A stretch of DNA of 64,000 nt from assembly GCA_009809945.1 (NCBI GenBank), contig WTPW01000090.1, forward strand, positions 145,806 to 209,805, written 5' to 3'. This document shows positions 46,130 through 58,072 of the stretch, one piece after another (the stretch's first letter is position 1; every line of letters starts with the position of its first letter). The notes below the pieces were generated by a model. The model did not search any database and was not told the DNA's origin. It was given only the letters and a program-made list of their open reading frames with translations. The position numbers and the translations under genes were made by a program. This DNA comes from Gigaspora margarita (taxonomy: Eukaryota; Glomeromycota; Glomeromycetes; Diversisporales; Gigasporaceae).

Positions 46130-46478
46130 GGGTAGGGTGAATATAGATCATTTCTTATATAAGTAGATCAACCAAAAAATATTACACAAAAATCGAACAC
46201 ATATTACATATAAAAGTTTTTAAAAATATAATCAATTTTCATAAAAATTTTGGGGTAGATATATTAGACCCTCTAATTTTAATTATAATAATTTGAACCC
46301 CTGTATTATTTAAAAAAACATACTTGCATATATCATTAATTCTTCCTAGGTTGATTGAAATTTGTCTAGGTTATACAACATAAATATTATATGATCATCA
46401 CCTGATTTCAATTGAATATTATTGTAAAAAAATCAGTAATATGATCACTAGTAAAAATGATCGATGTTCACCCTATTC
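46130..46478. mobile_element. 349-bp TTAA-flanked MITE, nested in P6
   Basis: TTAA stands on both sides (46126-46129 and 46479-46482). Ends are GGGTAGGGTGAATATAGATC and, inverted, GAATAGGGTGAACATCGATC. TTAA target choice is the hallmark of piggyBac elements, but the ends do not start with the usual CCY. A near-identical 350-bp copy lies at 59964-60313. Confidence 0.85.
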
Positions 46479-47589
46479 TTAAATAATAAAAAATTCTTCA
46501 ATTTTAATAAAAATTTCAAAATATGTGTATTTTGGTCTGCCAAACAAGTTTACTTAATTGATAATTATCTATTGTCATAGTAGAATTTAGACTTTACTAT
46601 GTAGTAAATATCTGTGATTAACTAAAAATCAATTTTATTTCAATATTATTGGCTATTTATACTATAGATATATATAGGACGTAATAGATAGGGACCCAAA
46701 AATTATATAATTTACTGCACTTCTCTAAATATTGAAATAATATCTAGAATATTGTTAAAATTCTGCTTAATATAGGCAAAAGTTTTAAACTATACTTTTT
46801 TTTAGATATTATTTAAGCAAATAATATAATTATATTAGAAAATATTTGATTGGCTAATAAAAATTATTAAATATAAAATAATTGTCCAAAACCAATTAAA
46901 TTTAGGTTTGTTTATAAACAGGTTTTAGATAGGTTTTGGACACTATGTTCAAAAACCCAAATTGTCCAATTTCCTAACACTGTGCTATAGTAATAATATA
47001 ATAACATTTTGGTTTGGTTTCATAGTCAAAATAGAGCATTTTAAGGGGTTTTTTTTATAATTCTATAACTTATATAGCTATAGTGACAATTCAAGGATTC
47101 TTTGTTTTGGTTTTGTAGTTAAAGTAACCTTTCAAGAATCTTTTGTTTTTGGCTCTGTGACTAGAGTAGCATGCAAGGACCCTTTATTTTCAGCTATGTA
47201 GCTGCAATAGTGGTTCAAAAACAAATTGTTGTAAAAATAGTAAAAGAATCTCTTGTTTTATCTTTATAGCTATAATAGCAGTTTTAAGATCTTTTGTTTT
47301 TGGTTTCATAGCTATAGTAGTTTAAAAATTTTTTGTGTTGGTTTTATAGTTGCAAAAGCAGTGCAAGAACTCTTGTTTTTGGTTTTACAACTGTAGTGCA
47401 GTCTAAGAATCTTCTGTAGACTTAGTAGCTATAGCAGAAATTCAAGAACCTATATGTTCTTTATTTATATAAAGTCATCTAATTGAGCAATAATCATATA
47501 TAATCTTCATAATCAATATGATTTTGTATAATATGCAATTGTATTAAAAATTTTTATATTTAAATTTTTAATATGAACTAATTGACTTC

Positions 47590-48260
47590 ATCAGAAATTA
47601 ATAAGCTTTTGGCATAGAGAAGAATGAAGATAAGATGTTTGAATTACATCTTAAAGCTGATAAGATGGGAATGCTACTGGAATGTATAATTGTTATTATT
47701 ATGAAATTGGGGATGAAAGAAATTTTTGTAAGGCATTTGTTTATTACCAAAAATTTGCAGATAGGTGATACTGCAATGTGTAATATTGGATACTGTTATG
47801 ATTATGAAATCAGAGTTGAAACAAATAAGTGTAAAATACTTATGTAACAAAAAGTAGCAAAAATAGGAGATATATTTGCACTTATTGCATGTTATAGTAA
47901 TGGAATTGGAATAGAAAACAATACAAAAAAAATTATTCAAATATTTTCTTAAATATGCGAAAATGGAAAATGTTAAAGGAATATAAGAAATTGGATGTTG
48001 TTATAAATATGAAATTGAGTTGTAAAGCATAAACATAAATCATTTAAATATTATCAAAACTCTGCTAATATAGGTAAAGTTATTAGAACAATTGATATTA
48101 GTTATTGCTACTCTAATGGAGGAGTTAAAGATGATAAATATAAATTATTCAAATATTATAAAAAATTTGTGAATATGAGGCATGCCATAGGATGTATAAT
48201 GTAGAATTATATTATCATTATAGAAAGAGTATTGCAAAAGATGAATATAAAGTATTCGAG
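47590..48260 (+). pseudogene. Sel1-like repeat pseudogene
   Basis: Pieces such as KAFVYYQKFADIGDTAMCN, IGYCYDYEIRVETNKCK, CYSNGIGIENNTKK, SFKYYQNSANIGK and SYCYSNGGVKDDKYKLFKYY are Sel1-like units of 36 residues spread over several frames. The 70-codon open frame at 47635-47847 is one surviving fragment. Stops between units rule out function. It belongs to the duplicated unit; the second copy of the unit shows no Sel1 part that I could recognise. Confidence 0.7.
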
Positions 48261-48264
48261 TATT

Positions 48265-48838
48265 ATAAATAGAAGATGCTTATAGAAAGGTATAAGATTT
48301 GAAATATAAGTTAATATGTGATATAAAAGTAAATTATTTGCATAATAAACTGAAAGCTAGTAAAGTAAAAGCATAACAATCAAGTTTGGAATAAGAATTT
48401 AAGAGTATTGCTTATCAAAAAGTAATTATACCAATGAAATATATTTGGTTAAATTATTATAAATACTTGAAGTTAATAGAAATAGCCAATTTATAGATAT
48501 TTTGAGAATTTATATTTGTTAGAACAATCTTCTTCATATCACTATATGTTTTTTTTTATCTAAATAAAGTTATCTAATTGAGTAATAAAAATAACAATAA
48601 TAATAAAAAGCCTGTCAACAAAGTGGCAAAACAATTATTATTGTAAAAATAGATGATTTTATTAGATCACTTATTCAATTTGACATTTTGATTGTATAGT
48701 TTTTGTATTTTGTTTAATGTAGGTATTTAGAGTAAAGACATTTATCACCTGATTTTTTAGGGGAGGGGTCAGAGGGATTGTTAGGTGCTATATAATTTAG
48801 TATTATTAGCCGATCAAAATTGCCAATTTGGATTAAAA
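48265..48838. other. Boundary between the two duplicated units
   Basis: At about 48536-48600, TATCTAATTGAGTAATAA closes the first unit, as at 47467-47510 and 58600-58650. At 48609-48733 the start block of the unit recurs (GCCTGTCAACAAAGTGG, TATTCAATTTGACATTTTGA). At about 48745-48785 a CACCTGATTTTTTAGGGGAG piece is related to the repeat at 35327. Confidence 0.55.
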
Positions 48839-50799
48839 AATTGCTTAACCAGACTTAGACTCAATTATAGTTCAGTTTAGGTCTGGTCCGAAATCTGCAG
48901 ATGGACTAAGTTTGAATATATTTATATGTATTTTTTGGTGTTGCATAAAGTTAGAATTAATTGGTAAAATTTCATGAATTATAAAATTTTATAAAATTTT
49001 ATTAATAAAATTCTATAAAATCTTATAATTAACAAATTTTTATTAATTAATCCTAACTTTATACACTAAGCAAACTTATTTTGCATTTAAAAATACATTA
49101 AATCGACATAATTATTTTTATTTTACTTAAAATTTGAGAATAGATGCATAATTATGGATTTTTGATCAAAAAGTCAAATTTAAGTATCTTTTTTCCAAAT
49201 TTCAAGTAAATAAAAACAATACTGTCGATTTAATGCATTTTTAGGTGCTTATTTTACTTGGAATTTGGAGAAAAGATGCTTAAATTTGACTTTTTTGATC
49301 AAAAATCATATTTATTCTCTAAATTTCAAGTAAATTAAAAAATAATTATATTGTTTTGATGTATTTTTAGTTGCTAAACAATTTTATTTGGTGCATAAAG
49401 TTAGAATTAATTAATAAAAATTTGTAAATTATAAGATTTTATAGAATGTTATTAATAAAATTCTATAAAATCTTATTATTTACAAGATTTCACTATTTAA
49501 TCCTAACTTAATGCACTAAGTAAACTTATTTAGTACCTAAAATAAATTAATATGCAGAATTGTTTTATATTTTACTTGGTATTTGGAGAAAAATTGCTTA
49601 AATTTGACTTTTTTGATCAAAATCAAAAACTATGCATCTAATATCTAAATTTTAAAGTAAAATAAAAATATTTTTACTAACTTGATGTATTTTTGAATGC
49701 AAAACAAGTTTATTTATTTTTTTTTAATGTTTAAGGTGAGACCTTGCTCTTATCTTTATTGAATTTAATTGAAACTTTTTACAATACTGGAAAAACTTTC
49801 ATTTTTTAAATCTAATGCTAAGAATAAAAGCTCAGACATATACTGAAGTAAACTACAATACTTATCTGCGGCCTAAACCTACCAGAGTGGCCAAGGCTCA
49901 TCTAGATTTGTGTATATATAAAAATATCAGAGGGGTGTATAGAGTATTTGATCCATTTAATAAGCCAAGTTTCTATTTTGAGCATAGAAATATGTGTTGT
50001 GGATTCATAGTCCTGTGTATGATTTGTTGACTGACTGATTGAATTTAGAGAGATAGCAGGAGTTGGGTGTTGTAGGTGTAATTGATGATTTTGAGATCTG
50101 NNAATGCAGTATNGAATCCAAATATTTGTATAAATAAGTTGGTNAATATGTAGCAAAAGTTNAATAGTAAGTGTTCTTGCAGTTTTTTGTGATGCTGTAT
50201 ATTCGCTTAGTGTGTGAATAATATCTAGTGGAATGAGACCAGTTAGGGTAGAAAATAATGAGGATTTGTTATGAGAGTGATGAATTTGTAAACTATCGAG
50301 ATGTATTATTTGAGTATAGAGATCATTAGTAGTTGATTGTAAAATATTTATTTTGTTGGGTTTGAGAACATGGTGCAGTGAATCTTCTATGATTTTTAGT
50401 ATAGGTTCACAGGTTGGACATATGATCCAATGTAATGCATAACTTGCTTGTTGGCATAAGTGACATCTGTTGGAATATAAAGGGTTTCTTTTGTGTAAAA
50501 TGTGAGGAGAGGGGAGATCATCCATAAGTATTTTGATTCTGAATGATTTGAGTATTGAGGACTGAAAGCTGTGTGCAAAATTTGAGATTTTTTGATTATT
50601 GTTAATATAAAGCCAGGTTGCATTCTAGCATATATGCTGGGAGATTGTTGTCCATTGTTGAAATCAGTTTTGTGATATTCAGAGTGCGAATATGTGTGCA
50701 TAGCATACTGTTCTGACACTGCGACGAATAGGAAGTTCTATAGGAAGATTGTCAATTGAGAGTGTAAATTGAGTATTGTAGATATTGTTGAAGTTAAAA

Positions 50800-51245
50800 A
50801 GAAGGTATGGAGCAATTTGGTGGCTATGTGCTAGTTGGTCTGCTTTGTTGTTGAATTCATTGTCTTGATGTGCAGTGACTTTATAGAAAGTGATATTGAG
50901 ATTATAAGATTTAATAAAATTTAGTAAAGTGTTCCAAATAGACCCGTAAGGAGTATTTAGAATATTTAGAGGTTGGGATATTGGCTTGTTATTTGTGAGA
51001 TTGTTATATTTGGAAATTACTGATTGAAAGTCTGTAAAGATTTGGATTGAGCAGTTTCTAGAAGCAGTGCTAATAGCAGATAGGATTGCTACTAGCTCAG
51101 CTTTGAAGGAACATGACCAGAATTTAATTTGTGTCTAGAAGGTATGTGTAATTGTTTGGTTTTCTAATTGTATCCAGCCTATTCCCATAGAACATTGGGA
51201 ATTTCCCAGATTAAGAACTGATCCATCAGTGTAGAATGTAAGTTC
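50800..51245 (-). pseudogene. LINE RNase H domain
   Basis: TFYTDGSVLNLG, FKAELVAILSAIS, QIFTDFQSVISK and NKADQLAHSHQ carry the D-E-D-D catalytic set of ribonuclease H in the correct order and spacing. A stop after THTF breaks the frame. A C-terminal motif at about 50400-50480 (CHLCQQ, HWIICPTC) is a likely zinc-binding CCHC-type end, downstream on the minus strand. Confidence 0.85.
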
Positions 51246-51779
51246 TGTTAGATTGCTGTTGTAATTAGCAATAAGTTGTAAAGTATCTAATACAGTACTA
51301 GGGTAAAATATAGAAGGAATTTGAGGTATAGAGATAATAAGGTTTGGTGGTGGTAGAATATATATAGGATTTCTAATTGCAATTGAGTAGATGAAATCCA
51401 GGTGATTTGCATTGAGGTTAATTGTTTTATTAGAATTAATTCTACCAAAAAAATTTGTGTCATGACTTGTAGGTATAAGTATGGTACATTTGTTTGCTAT
51501 GATATTAGAATTTAGTGAGCAACTAGTGCATGGAGATGTTGTAATAGAGGGAATAGGATATAGGTGTGTAAATTGTGTTTCAATAGAGCTTTTCTAGTGT
51601 GTTATTAGTGTAAAGTCAGAGGTAGTTGGTCTACGCCATGCTTTGCCAAGAATAATTTGGTTGTTCAAGAGGGTAATAAGCCATGGCTTGGTGTGTCTAA
51701 AAAAGTGTCCTGTGGTATAACTATAATAGTTGCTTTGGGGTAGCTGAAAATGTTGGTGGAGAGTGCGTTCTTATAAATG

Positions 51780-53700
51780 ACTAGTAGATTGGTCCTCTAG
51801 ATATGTGAACCATAGAGGTATTCTCTCTTTTGGTATTTTGTTGAGTCTTGGTAAGATGTGTTTCCAGTCCAGTAAGCAAGAATTGTCAAAAGAGGTAAGT
51901 TGGTCCAAAAACAAAAGATGATGGTGTCNAATTTGTTTTTTAAAAGTTGAATACTTTGGATGTGATGATAAGAGAGATTCCAATAAAATGTTTTCTTCCT
52001 TGATTGTATAGGGAATACTATAGCTAGGATTAGGATTAATTGTCCAACCAAGATNTTTGAACAATTGGATAATTTTGAAATTGGTTGTTTGTTTGTTAGG
52101 TCCATAATGATAGGATTGGGATGTGAAAAGATGCTAGTAGTGGACCAGAGATTGTTTTGGATCTGCTGAATGTGAATATGCAGAGATGTTCCAAGTAGGT
52201 TATTGTCATTAAGGTGTTTAACAAAGTTTGAGATATGATGTTGAAGTTGAATATCCCAAATATTTTTAATATTATATAACTGAGAATGGATTAGAGTGCT
52301 AGTAGGAATAGTACGGCTGAGTTTGGCTTTATGTTTGATTAACCCTATATGTTGAGTAAGAATTTTGTTGCAAACTGATCTACTGATTACAATATTTTGT
52401 AGCCGGTATTCAATAGTTGGAATAATAACGGTATTGATAATGTATCNTGCTTGAGTATNAGTAATGCNTTTTGTTTTAGCAATATTAATAAGTTGTGAGG
52501 ATTCTGCAATTATAAGTTGTGTTTGTTTGATTTGTTTATTATTGAGTGTAAACTGACATCCAAGAAACTTGAAAGGTTGGTCTGCTGGCCATAATGGGAG
52601 AGTTTGGTTGTTGTATATGATAGGGTTGTAGTTGGTGCTTTTGCAATTGGTTGTAAGTATGGATTTTGATGGGTTAACTTGTATATTAGCTATAGTATAA
52701 AAGGATTCTGCAATAGATAGTATATTAGCAAGCTCTGCTTGGGAAGATGCAATCCATAGTGTATTATTTATGTATGCTAGTACAGAACATTTGGCTTTAG
52801 CCTTATCAGTTGTATTGTTTTTAAGGTTTGTAATCCATGTTGTTTCAATTGTATATCCTGGTAAGTTAGAGTAAATATAGATCATAATAGATCCGCCATA
52901 GAAGGGGTGTAATGGTTTCACCCTGGTCAATGCCATTCTGTACTTGATAAGATGAGGTGAGGCCCAGATTAGTAATAACTGTATTTTGTCTGTTTTCAAG
53001 TAAATTAATAAGTATATTAATGATACTAGGAGGTAGTGAAAGGCATGAAAGTGAGTGTTGAAAAAGAGTAAAGTTTACAGAATCATAAGCTTTGCTCATA
53101 TCCTGAGACAACAGCCATATGTCTTTGTAGTTGCAATTAGCATCTTCAATTAGGTTGTTNAGAATGTGNATTGGATTGGATGTGCTATNGCCAGGTAAAG
53201 CAACATAATTGAATGGTGATAGTATAGGATATTGTGAAAAGATATGATTAAGTCTGTTAGTTAAGATTTTGGTATACAGTTTTTGAAAGTGCTCAATAAG
53301 ACTAATAGGCCGAGTAAGGTTGAGATTGCCATCAAAAGCATTTTTTTTAGGAATAGGAAATATTCTGCTATGTTTCCAGGATTAGGGAATGCATCCTGTA
53401 AGTAGGTATTGATTAAATAGTACTGTTATTGTAGTAATACAAGAGGAGCTAATATGTTTTATTATTTCATAGCTTATGCCTATAGGGCCACAAGCTTTGC
53501 CATTTGGAAGACTAGCAATTGTTTGAGTNATCTCATTGTTAGTGATAGGAAGCATATGAGAGTTGTACCAGTTAGGATTAATATGATCGAGTGGAAGATA
53601 ATGCTGGTGCCAAAATTGGTCAAAAAGTGTTTGATTAATAGGTCTGTAAGCTGTCCAGTTGTAAAAGTGTGATTGAATATGTTGTTTGATCATATAAGGG
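51780..53700 (-). pseudogene. LINE reverse transcriptase domain with altered catalytic box
   Basis: Recognisable blocks are LPNGKACGPIGISYEIIKH, FPIPKKNAFDGNLNLTRPIS, LSQDMSKAYDSVNFTLF (motif A with both Asp), VQNGIDQGETITPLLWRIYY (motif B), then a frame change. In motif C the expected YADD reads AYINNTLWIASS, so both catalytic Asp are Asn. NIQVNPSKS (motif D), PFKFLGCQF and the long connection region follow. G-to-A changes on the coding strand explain the Asn codons. The enzyme cannot be active. Confidence 0.9.
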
Positions 53701-54369
53701 TCTGTAATAAGTTGGTCTGCTAGCTTNNNNTNNNAAAANNNANNNGAGGTTGATATCTGTCAAGAATATTGTTGATGGCCTGAGAGGGTTTGGAAATAAG
53801 TGTTTCACATCTTTTTTCTGAGGCCTGGTTNATTTGTTGTNNTAAAAGTAAAGAATATTCAAGATGATATGCATGATATAGTTGTTTTCAAGTATTATAT
53901 GCCTGGGAGCCAGTTTTGAATATAGGTATAATCTAGTGATGGAAGAGAGTTAAGATTGCATTTGGTATAGGAATTAATAATACTAATATTTGAGTTAATG
54001 TAGGGTAAATAGAGATTAGTATTATTTTTAATGATTTTAATAAGATGCCCAAGTTTTTTGAGTCCAATATGGAGTGCAGTACAGTGTGGGGTATATGTAT
54101 GGTTGTAGCTACGTTTTTTGCATTTTTTGTTGGGTATTGTTTGCATTGCTGCTTGTATAATGCATTGCTGTATTTTGTGCCAGGTAGTATTAATGTTCTC
54201 TTGTATGTCTGTAGATGGAAGAATTTTGTGTTGTGTGAATAAGCGAGTAATAAGTTGTGTGAATTTAGACTATTGGTCTGAGGACATAGATTTGTAATTA
54301 AAAATTCTACGGCTGATACTAGTATGAAATCGAGGGTTTTTATAGTATGCATGAGGGAATGTCCAAGAT

Positions 54370-55055
54370 GTAGTAAGGATAAGATGATCACTGAGAGTGC
54401 TAGTACGGCTATTGTCAAGTTTGTATGAAAGAAGGAATTGAATATTGAAAGAATTAGTCTATATATAATCAATTCTACTGTTCTGTAAGTTGTTTGACCA
54501 TGTGTAATGTGTGTTATTAAAGTGTGCTCCAATATCAAACATGCTAGTATGGTGCAAAAAGTTAATAAGTTTATATTTTGCTAAAGAACTAGTATTATTA
54601 TCCTGTGTATTAAAGTCACCAATAATAATAGGATGAAGATTAAGTTGTCGTGCTTGAAGGATCTATTTAATAATTGTATTTTGGGTTTGGTTTCTTTTAG
54701 TCATATCAGTAGAAGAGAGATATACTGAAATAATGCATAGTTTGATATTGCTTTTGAAAAAAAGATCTAGAGCAATGGCCCCACCTGCATGTATATGGTA
54801 GCTATGTACATGTGGTTTAAAATAGTTGCGGATCATAATTGCAGTTCCTTCTGCAGAGCTATCTGAGTCAGCCCAGTAGTAGATGTATAAGTTGTTATTG
54901 CAGAAAGAGAGTTTTGTTTTGTGTGAAATTTTGGTTTCTGTAATGCCTGCAATAGAAATGTTATGATTAATAAGTAGTCTTGCTAGGCTTGTCTTTTGGA
55001 GGCTGCATTAAAGCCTCTAACATTGTGTATAGTGATATTAAGATGTAGATGGTTA
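54370..55055 (-). pseudogene. LINE apurinic-type endonuclease domain, broken
   Basis: In order: LHLNITIHNVRGFN (first strand with the metal-binding Asn), GITETK (catalytic Glu), HPIIIGDFNTQD (Asp and Asn), NSRIDYI and TSTLSDHLILTTS (the SDH motif). These define the exonuclease-endonuclease-phosphatase fold that nicks target DNA for reverse transcription. Stops such as the one after RIDYI and before ILQARQLN break it. Confidence 0.85.
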
Positions 55056-55864
55056 GGGTTGGGTTCTGGTAGAGTTTGGATACTAGAAGTTGTTGAATTG
55101 TAGTTTGAAGTGTTTAATGTTGGATTGCTTGATTTGAGTAAGGCTTTATAAAAGAGATAAAAATCTTCAAAGGGTACAAAGAAGTGATTAGGTAAAAAAA
55201 ACTCTTGTGGTAAATATATATGTGCTTCTTCAAAAACATAATCAATTCTACTATATTTAATAGAAATTCTAATGTTCTGTTGTGTATAAAACATTGGATA
55301 TTCCTCTTGTAAAAAGTTAAAAAGGAGCCAACAGTTTGTGGTGAAGGTAAAGATTGTAATCTATGATAGTATAAAAATTTGTTAAAGCAAGTTAATGGGT
55401 TATAGATTTCAAGTGGATTGGGATAGAAGTTGATATTTGTTCTTTCAGTAGTATTATTATGTGCAGTTGATGTATTGGAATCATTATCAGAGTTATCTGA
55501 TAGCAATTCATATTCATTATATATCTCTTGTTCTATAAAGTGAATAGGATTATGTTGTTGTATAGGTGATAATTCATTATCAGGATAATTTGGTAATAGA
55601 TTGTTGTTAATATTAGAGAGTAATATCTCAGAGGTGATGATGATATGAATTCTAAGATATTTAGTGTGTTGTCTTTTACAGTGATCACCATATGCCCAGC
55701 TTGCACGACTCTGCAAGATTCAAAAGTCCTCTGATTAAATGTTAGAAGACTATCATTATCTAAATCTTCTGGGTAAATAGGCTTTACCACCTGCCTACTT
55801 ATATCATTTTCTTCACTAACTACTAAGGGTGTATCTTTTAGAGAAGTGATGGCTGCATCTATGG
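55030..55864 (-). pseudogene. ORF1-like remnant of the LINE
   Basis: Reads from PIDAAITSLKDTPLVVSEEN at the very 5' end of the insertion. It changes frame to a Asn/Ser-rich part (NEYELLSDNSDNDSNTS) and later to FYTQQNIRISIKYSRIDYVF with an acidic-to-polar linker. No zinc knuckle or RNA-binding motif is recognised, so ORF1 identity rests on position only. Confidence 0.5.
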
Positions 55865-56316
55865 GCAAAACAAGTTTATTTAGTACATAAACTTAGAATT
55901 AATTAATAAAAATTTGTAAATTATAAGATTTTATAGAATTTTATTAATAAAATTCTATAAAAACATATGATTCACAAAATTTTACTAATTAATTCTAACT
56001 TTATGCACTAAATAAACTTGTTCATTACCAAAAATATATATAAACATATTTAGATTCAGATTAGTCTGCAGACTTCAGACCAAATCTGAACTAAACTCAG
56101 ATTTGACTAAAGTTTGATTTGGGTTTAGTCTGTATATATTATTTGATTGAATTTGATTGGTAGTTTTAATATCAGGTGGGAAGAGGTACTCTCTTAAGAG
56201 GTAGAAATCATTTGATAAATGTCTCTACCCTTACTGATTGTAAAAATATGTGTTATAGCCAAAACTTCTGCAATATAATAATAGTTTTTTTTAATTCCTC
56301 TTTTAATTGCTCGGGG

Positions 56317-57845
56317 GTTACTATAATAGGCAAGGTTGTTTCAAAAATATTTATGTTCTATTAATTAGTAGAGAAGAATATCTTTCTTTTTGATATCACT
56401 TGCCTTGTAGTGAAAGCTACTTTATTATTTTGCCCTACCCACTCTTTGTTTGATAGCTTATTTATATTGGCAATTGGGCATTATAGCTATAATAGTAGTA
56501 CAAGACTTATATTTGATAATTAGGCATTTAGCTATAATAGCTTCATGTTACTGTTTGAATATTATAGCTATAATAGCAGCACAAGAACCTCATGTTAAAA
56601 TTAAGCTTTGTGGCAGTAATAACAGTACTGGATCTCAGGTTGGTGATTAGGCTCTGTGGTTACAATAGAAGTACAAGGCTCATGTTTGTAAAAAAATTCT
56701 ATGCTAGAGATTAAACTCTGTAGTTATATAATAGTACAAACAATAATTAGGTTCTGTAGCTATAGTAGCAATGCAAGGATGAACATTAGACAAGAACCTC
56801 ATAAGTAATTAGGCACTGTAGCTATAATAATAGTACAAAAGTCTTATGCTTAGATTTTAGGTTCTGTAGCTGCAATAGCAGTACAAGGATACCATATTGC
56901 AATCAGGTTCTGTGGCTATAGTAATAGTGCAAAAACCTCATTTGAGATTAAGTAACAACTTATTGTTTGGTTATTTTCATAATGCTTAATTAGATTTGTA
57001 GCTGCAATAGCAGTACAAAGGCCTTATGATTGTGATTAGTAGTACAAATACTTTATACTGTAATTAGGCACCATATTTACAATAGCAGTACAAAAACCTC
57101 ATATTTGATAATTAGGCTCTATATAGCTATAATAGCATTGCAAAAATCTCATGTTGTATTTAGGCACAACATCAGTACAAGGGCCTTATATTAACAATTA
57201 GATCAATAGCATTTTGTTAATAATTAAGCAAAAACTTCAAGTTAATGGCTAGTTTTAGTGGCTGCAACAGCAGTACAAAGATCTTATATTGTAATTAAAC
57301 AAAAACTTCATATTGATGATCAGGCAATAGTAGTGCATTTGGTTATTAAACAAAATCCTCATAATGTTAATTAGGCTTTGTAGCTGTGATAGCAGTACAA
57401 AGGTTTTGTGTTGGGTAATTAGTAGTACAAGAATCTTATTTGCAATTAGACTCTATAGCTGCAATAGTAGTGCAAAGACCTTATATTGTAAATTAGGCTC
57501 CATAGTTATATTTGAGAATTAGGCTCCATAGATACAATAGCAGTAAATAAACCATGTTTTATAGCTACAATAGTAGTACAAGAACATCAGGTTGATAATT
57601 AGGCTCTATAGTTGCAATAGCTACAATATCAGTACAAGGACCTCATATTGTAATCATGCTTGATAGCTGCAATAGCAGTGCAGAAATCTTATGATTAGGT
57701 TCCACAGCTACAATAGCAGTGCAAGGATTTTGTATTGTAATTGGGCTCCAGAGCTGCAATAGCCATAGCTGCAAGGATCTCATGTTGTAATTAGGCTTTA
57801 CAGTTACAATAATAGTACAAGAATCTATAGGTAAATAACAATACT
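56317..57845 (+). repeat. Second copy of the duplicated unit: leader plus long minisatellite M2
   Basis: The leader GTTACTATAATAGGCAAGGT TGTTTC (56317-56445) matches 43962-44090. Then about 25 degenerate units of 45-65 bp follow. Each has TAGGCTCTRTAGCTRCAATA, GCAGTACAAGGACCTCAT and TTGTAATTAG. The unit is related to the array at 44158-47470. The palindromic AGCTATAATAGCT stretch recurs in most units. No open frame spans the array. Confidence 0.75.
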
Positions 57846-57867
57846 CATGCTACTATATAATACTAAT

Positions 57868-58072
57868 AACTGTGGCAGATTAAAATGAAATCCAGATTAA
57901 AATGAAATTATAGTATAAATCTCAAAAACTAAATTTTTTTTGAGGTGCATTTTTTAGGGTTAGGGGTTAGGGTTAGGGTTTAGTTTTAAAAAAAGTTATA
58001 ATAAACAAGTATTAGTGGGTTTTAGAAGGTTAGCAGATTAAGTAGAAAATATAGATTTCATTTTAAATTATG
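57868..58072 (+). mobile_element. Possible small TTAGGG-containing MITE
   Basis: GATTAAAATGAAATC on the left (twice) faces GATTTCATTTTAAAT on the right. Between them lies TTTAGGGTTAGGGGTTAGGG with a further GTTAGGGTTTAG. The rest of the TTAGGG-core family blocks are not seen, so membership is uncertain. Confidence 0.5.

Larger units (their letters stand above)
45525..46645. mobile_element. P-family palindromic MITE (copy P6) split by two other MITEs
   Basis: The left part has AAAATAAGCTACC, GCTACATAGTAAAGTC and GCATAAGTAAACTTATTTAG. The right part has CCAAACAAGTTTACTTAA and GACTTTACTATGTAG. The middle is interrupted by the TTAGGG-core MITE at 45700-46031 and the TTAA MITE at 46130-46478. Removing both restores the usual arm sequence (TTAAAAGTTAAATAATAAAA). 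Confidence 0.75.
44289..46982. mobile_element. 2.7-kb hAT-like element H6 with TTTTGGACAG word ends
   Basis: Flanks TACTATAG (44281-44288) and TGCTATAG (46983-46990) match at 7 of 8. Ends CAGTGTTGGGAATTGGACA and, inverted, CAGTGTTAGGAAATTGGACA are typical hAT ends. AAAACTGTCC is iterated four or five times inside the left end, with TTTTGGACA forms inside the right end. The interior carries three further insertions: 44463-44958, a P-family palindrome at about 45525-46645, and within that a TTAGGG-core MITE and a TTAA MITE. No transposase remnant is visible. Confidence 0.85.
43836..47470 (+). repeat. First copy of the duplicated unit: leader plus minisatellite M2, interrupted by H6
   Basis: It begins with a 115-bp block (CCTATCAACAGAGCAAT, TATTCAATTTGTTATTTTGA) that recurs at 48609-48733. 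Then comes a leader at 43962-44090 (GTTACTATAATAGGCAAGGT) that recurs at 56317-56445. The M2 array follows in two parts, 44158-44288 and 46983-47470, with ~60-bp units built on TTTTGGTTTCATAGCTATAG and AGCAGTTCAAGAATCTTTTG. The H6 element separates the parts, and its 8-bp duplication TACTATAG lies within an M2 unit. Confidence 0.7.
49717..55864 (-). mobile_element. LINE retrotransposon with RNase H, 6.1 kb, 18-bp target duplication
   Basis: Target duplication GCAAAACAAGTTTATTTA occurs at 49699-49716 and 55865-55882. A run of nine T at 49717-49725 is the poly(A) tail of the minus-strand element. Order on the minus strand is an ORF1-like remnant, apurinic-type endonuclease, reverse transcriptase, RNase H and a C-terminal Cys/His motif. 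This is the layout of the I/Tad-like LINEs with RNase H. The 5' end starts inside an open frame without an ATG, so the copy is probably 5'-truncated. Many stops and frame changes and several Ns make it inactive. It landed inside H2. Confidence 0.9.
48840..56135. mobile_element. hAT-like element H2, relative of H1, split by a LINE
   Basis: The left part (48840-49716) and right part (55883-56135) together have the H1 design. Outer zones are rich in AGTCTGG/CCAGACT-like words (GACTTAGACTCAATTATAG on the left, AGATTCAGATTAGTCTGCAG on the right). The inner palindromes are centred on ATTAATAAAATTCTATAAA and TTTTTGATCAAAAA, with GCACTAAGTAAACTTATTTA arms. Sequence decay is greater than in H1. The exact termini and target duplication were not found. 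The LINE occupies 49717-55864. Confidence 0.65.

Noticed and set aside
49815..50030. 71-codon plus-strand frame
   Set aside because: Antisense shadow of the LINE 3' region.
53933..54538. 201-codon minus-strand frame as a membrane protein
   Set aside because: It overlaps the LINE endonuclease in a different frame and is its shadow; the endonuclease motifs are in the other frame.
56450..57845. CRISPR-like array
   Set aside because: Units are degenerate without unique spacers, and the sequence is eukaryotic; it is a minisatellite.
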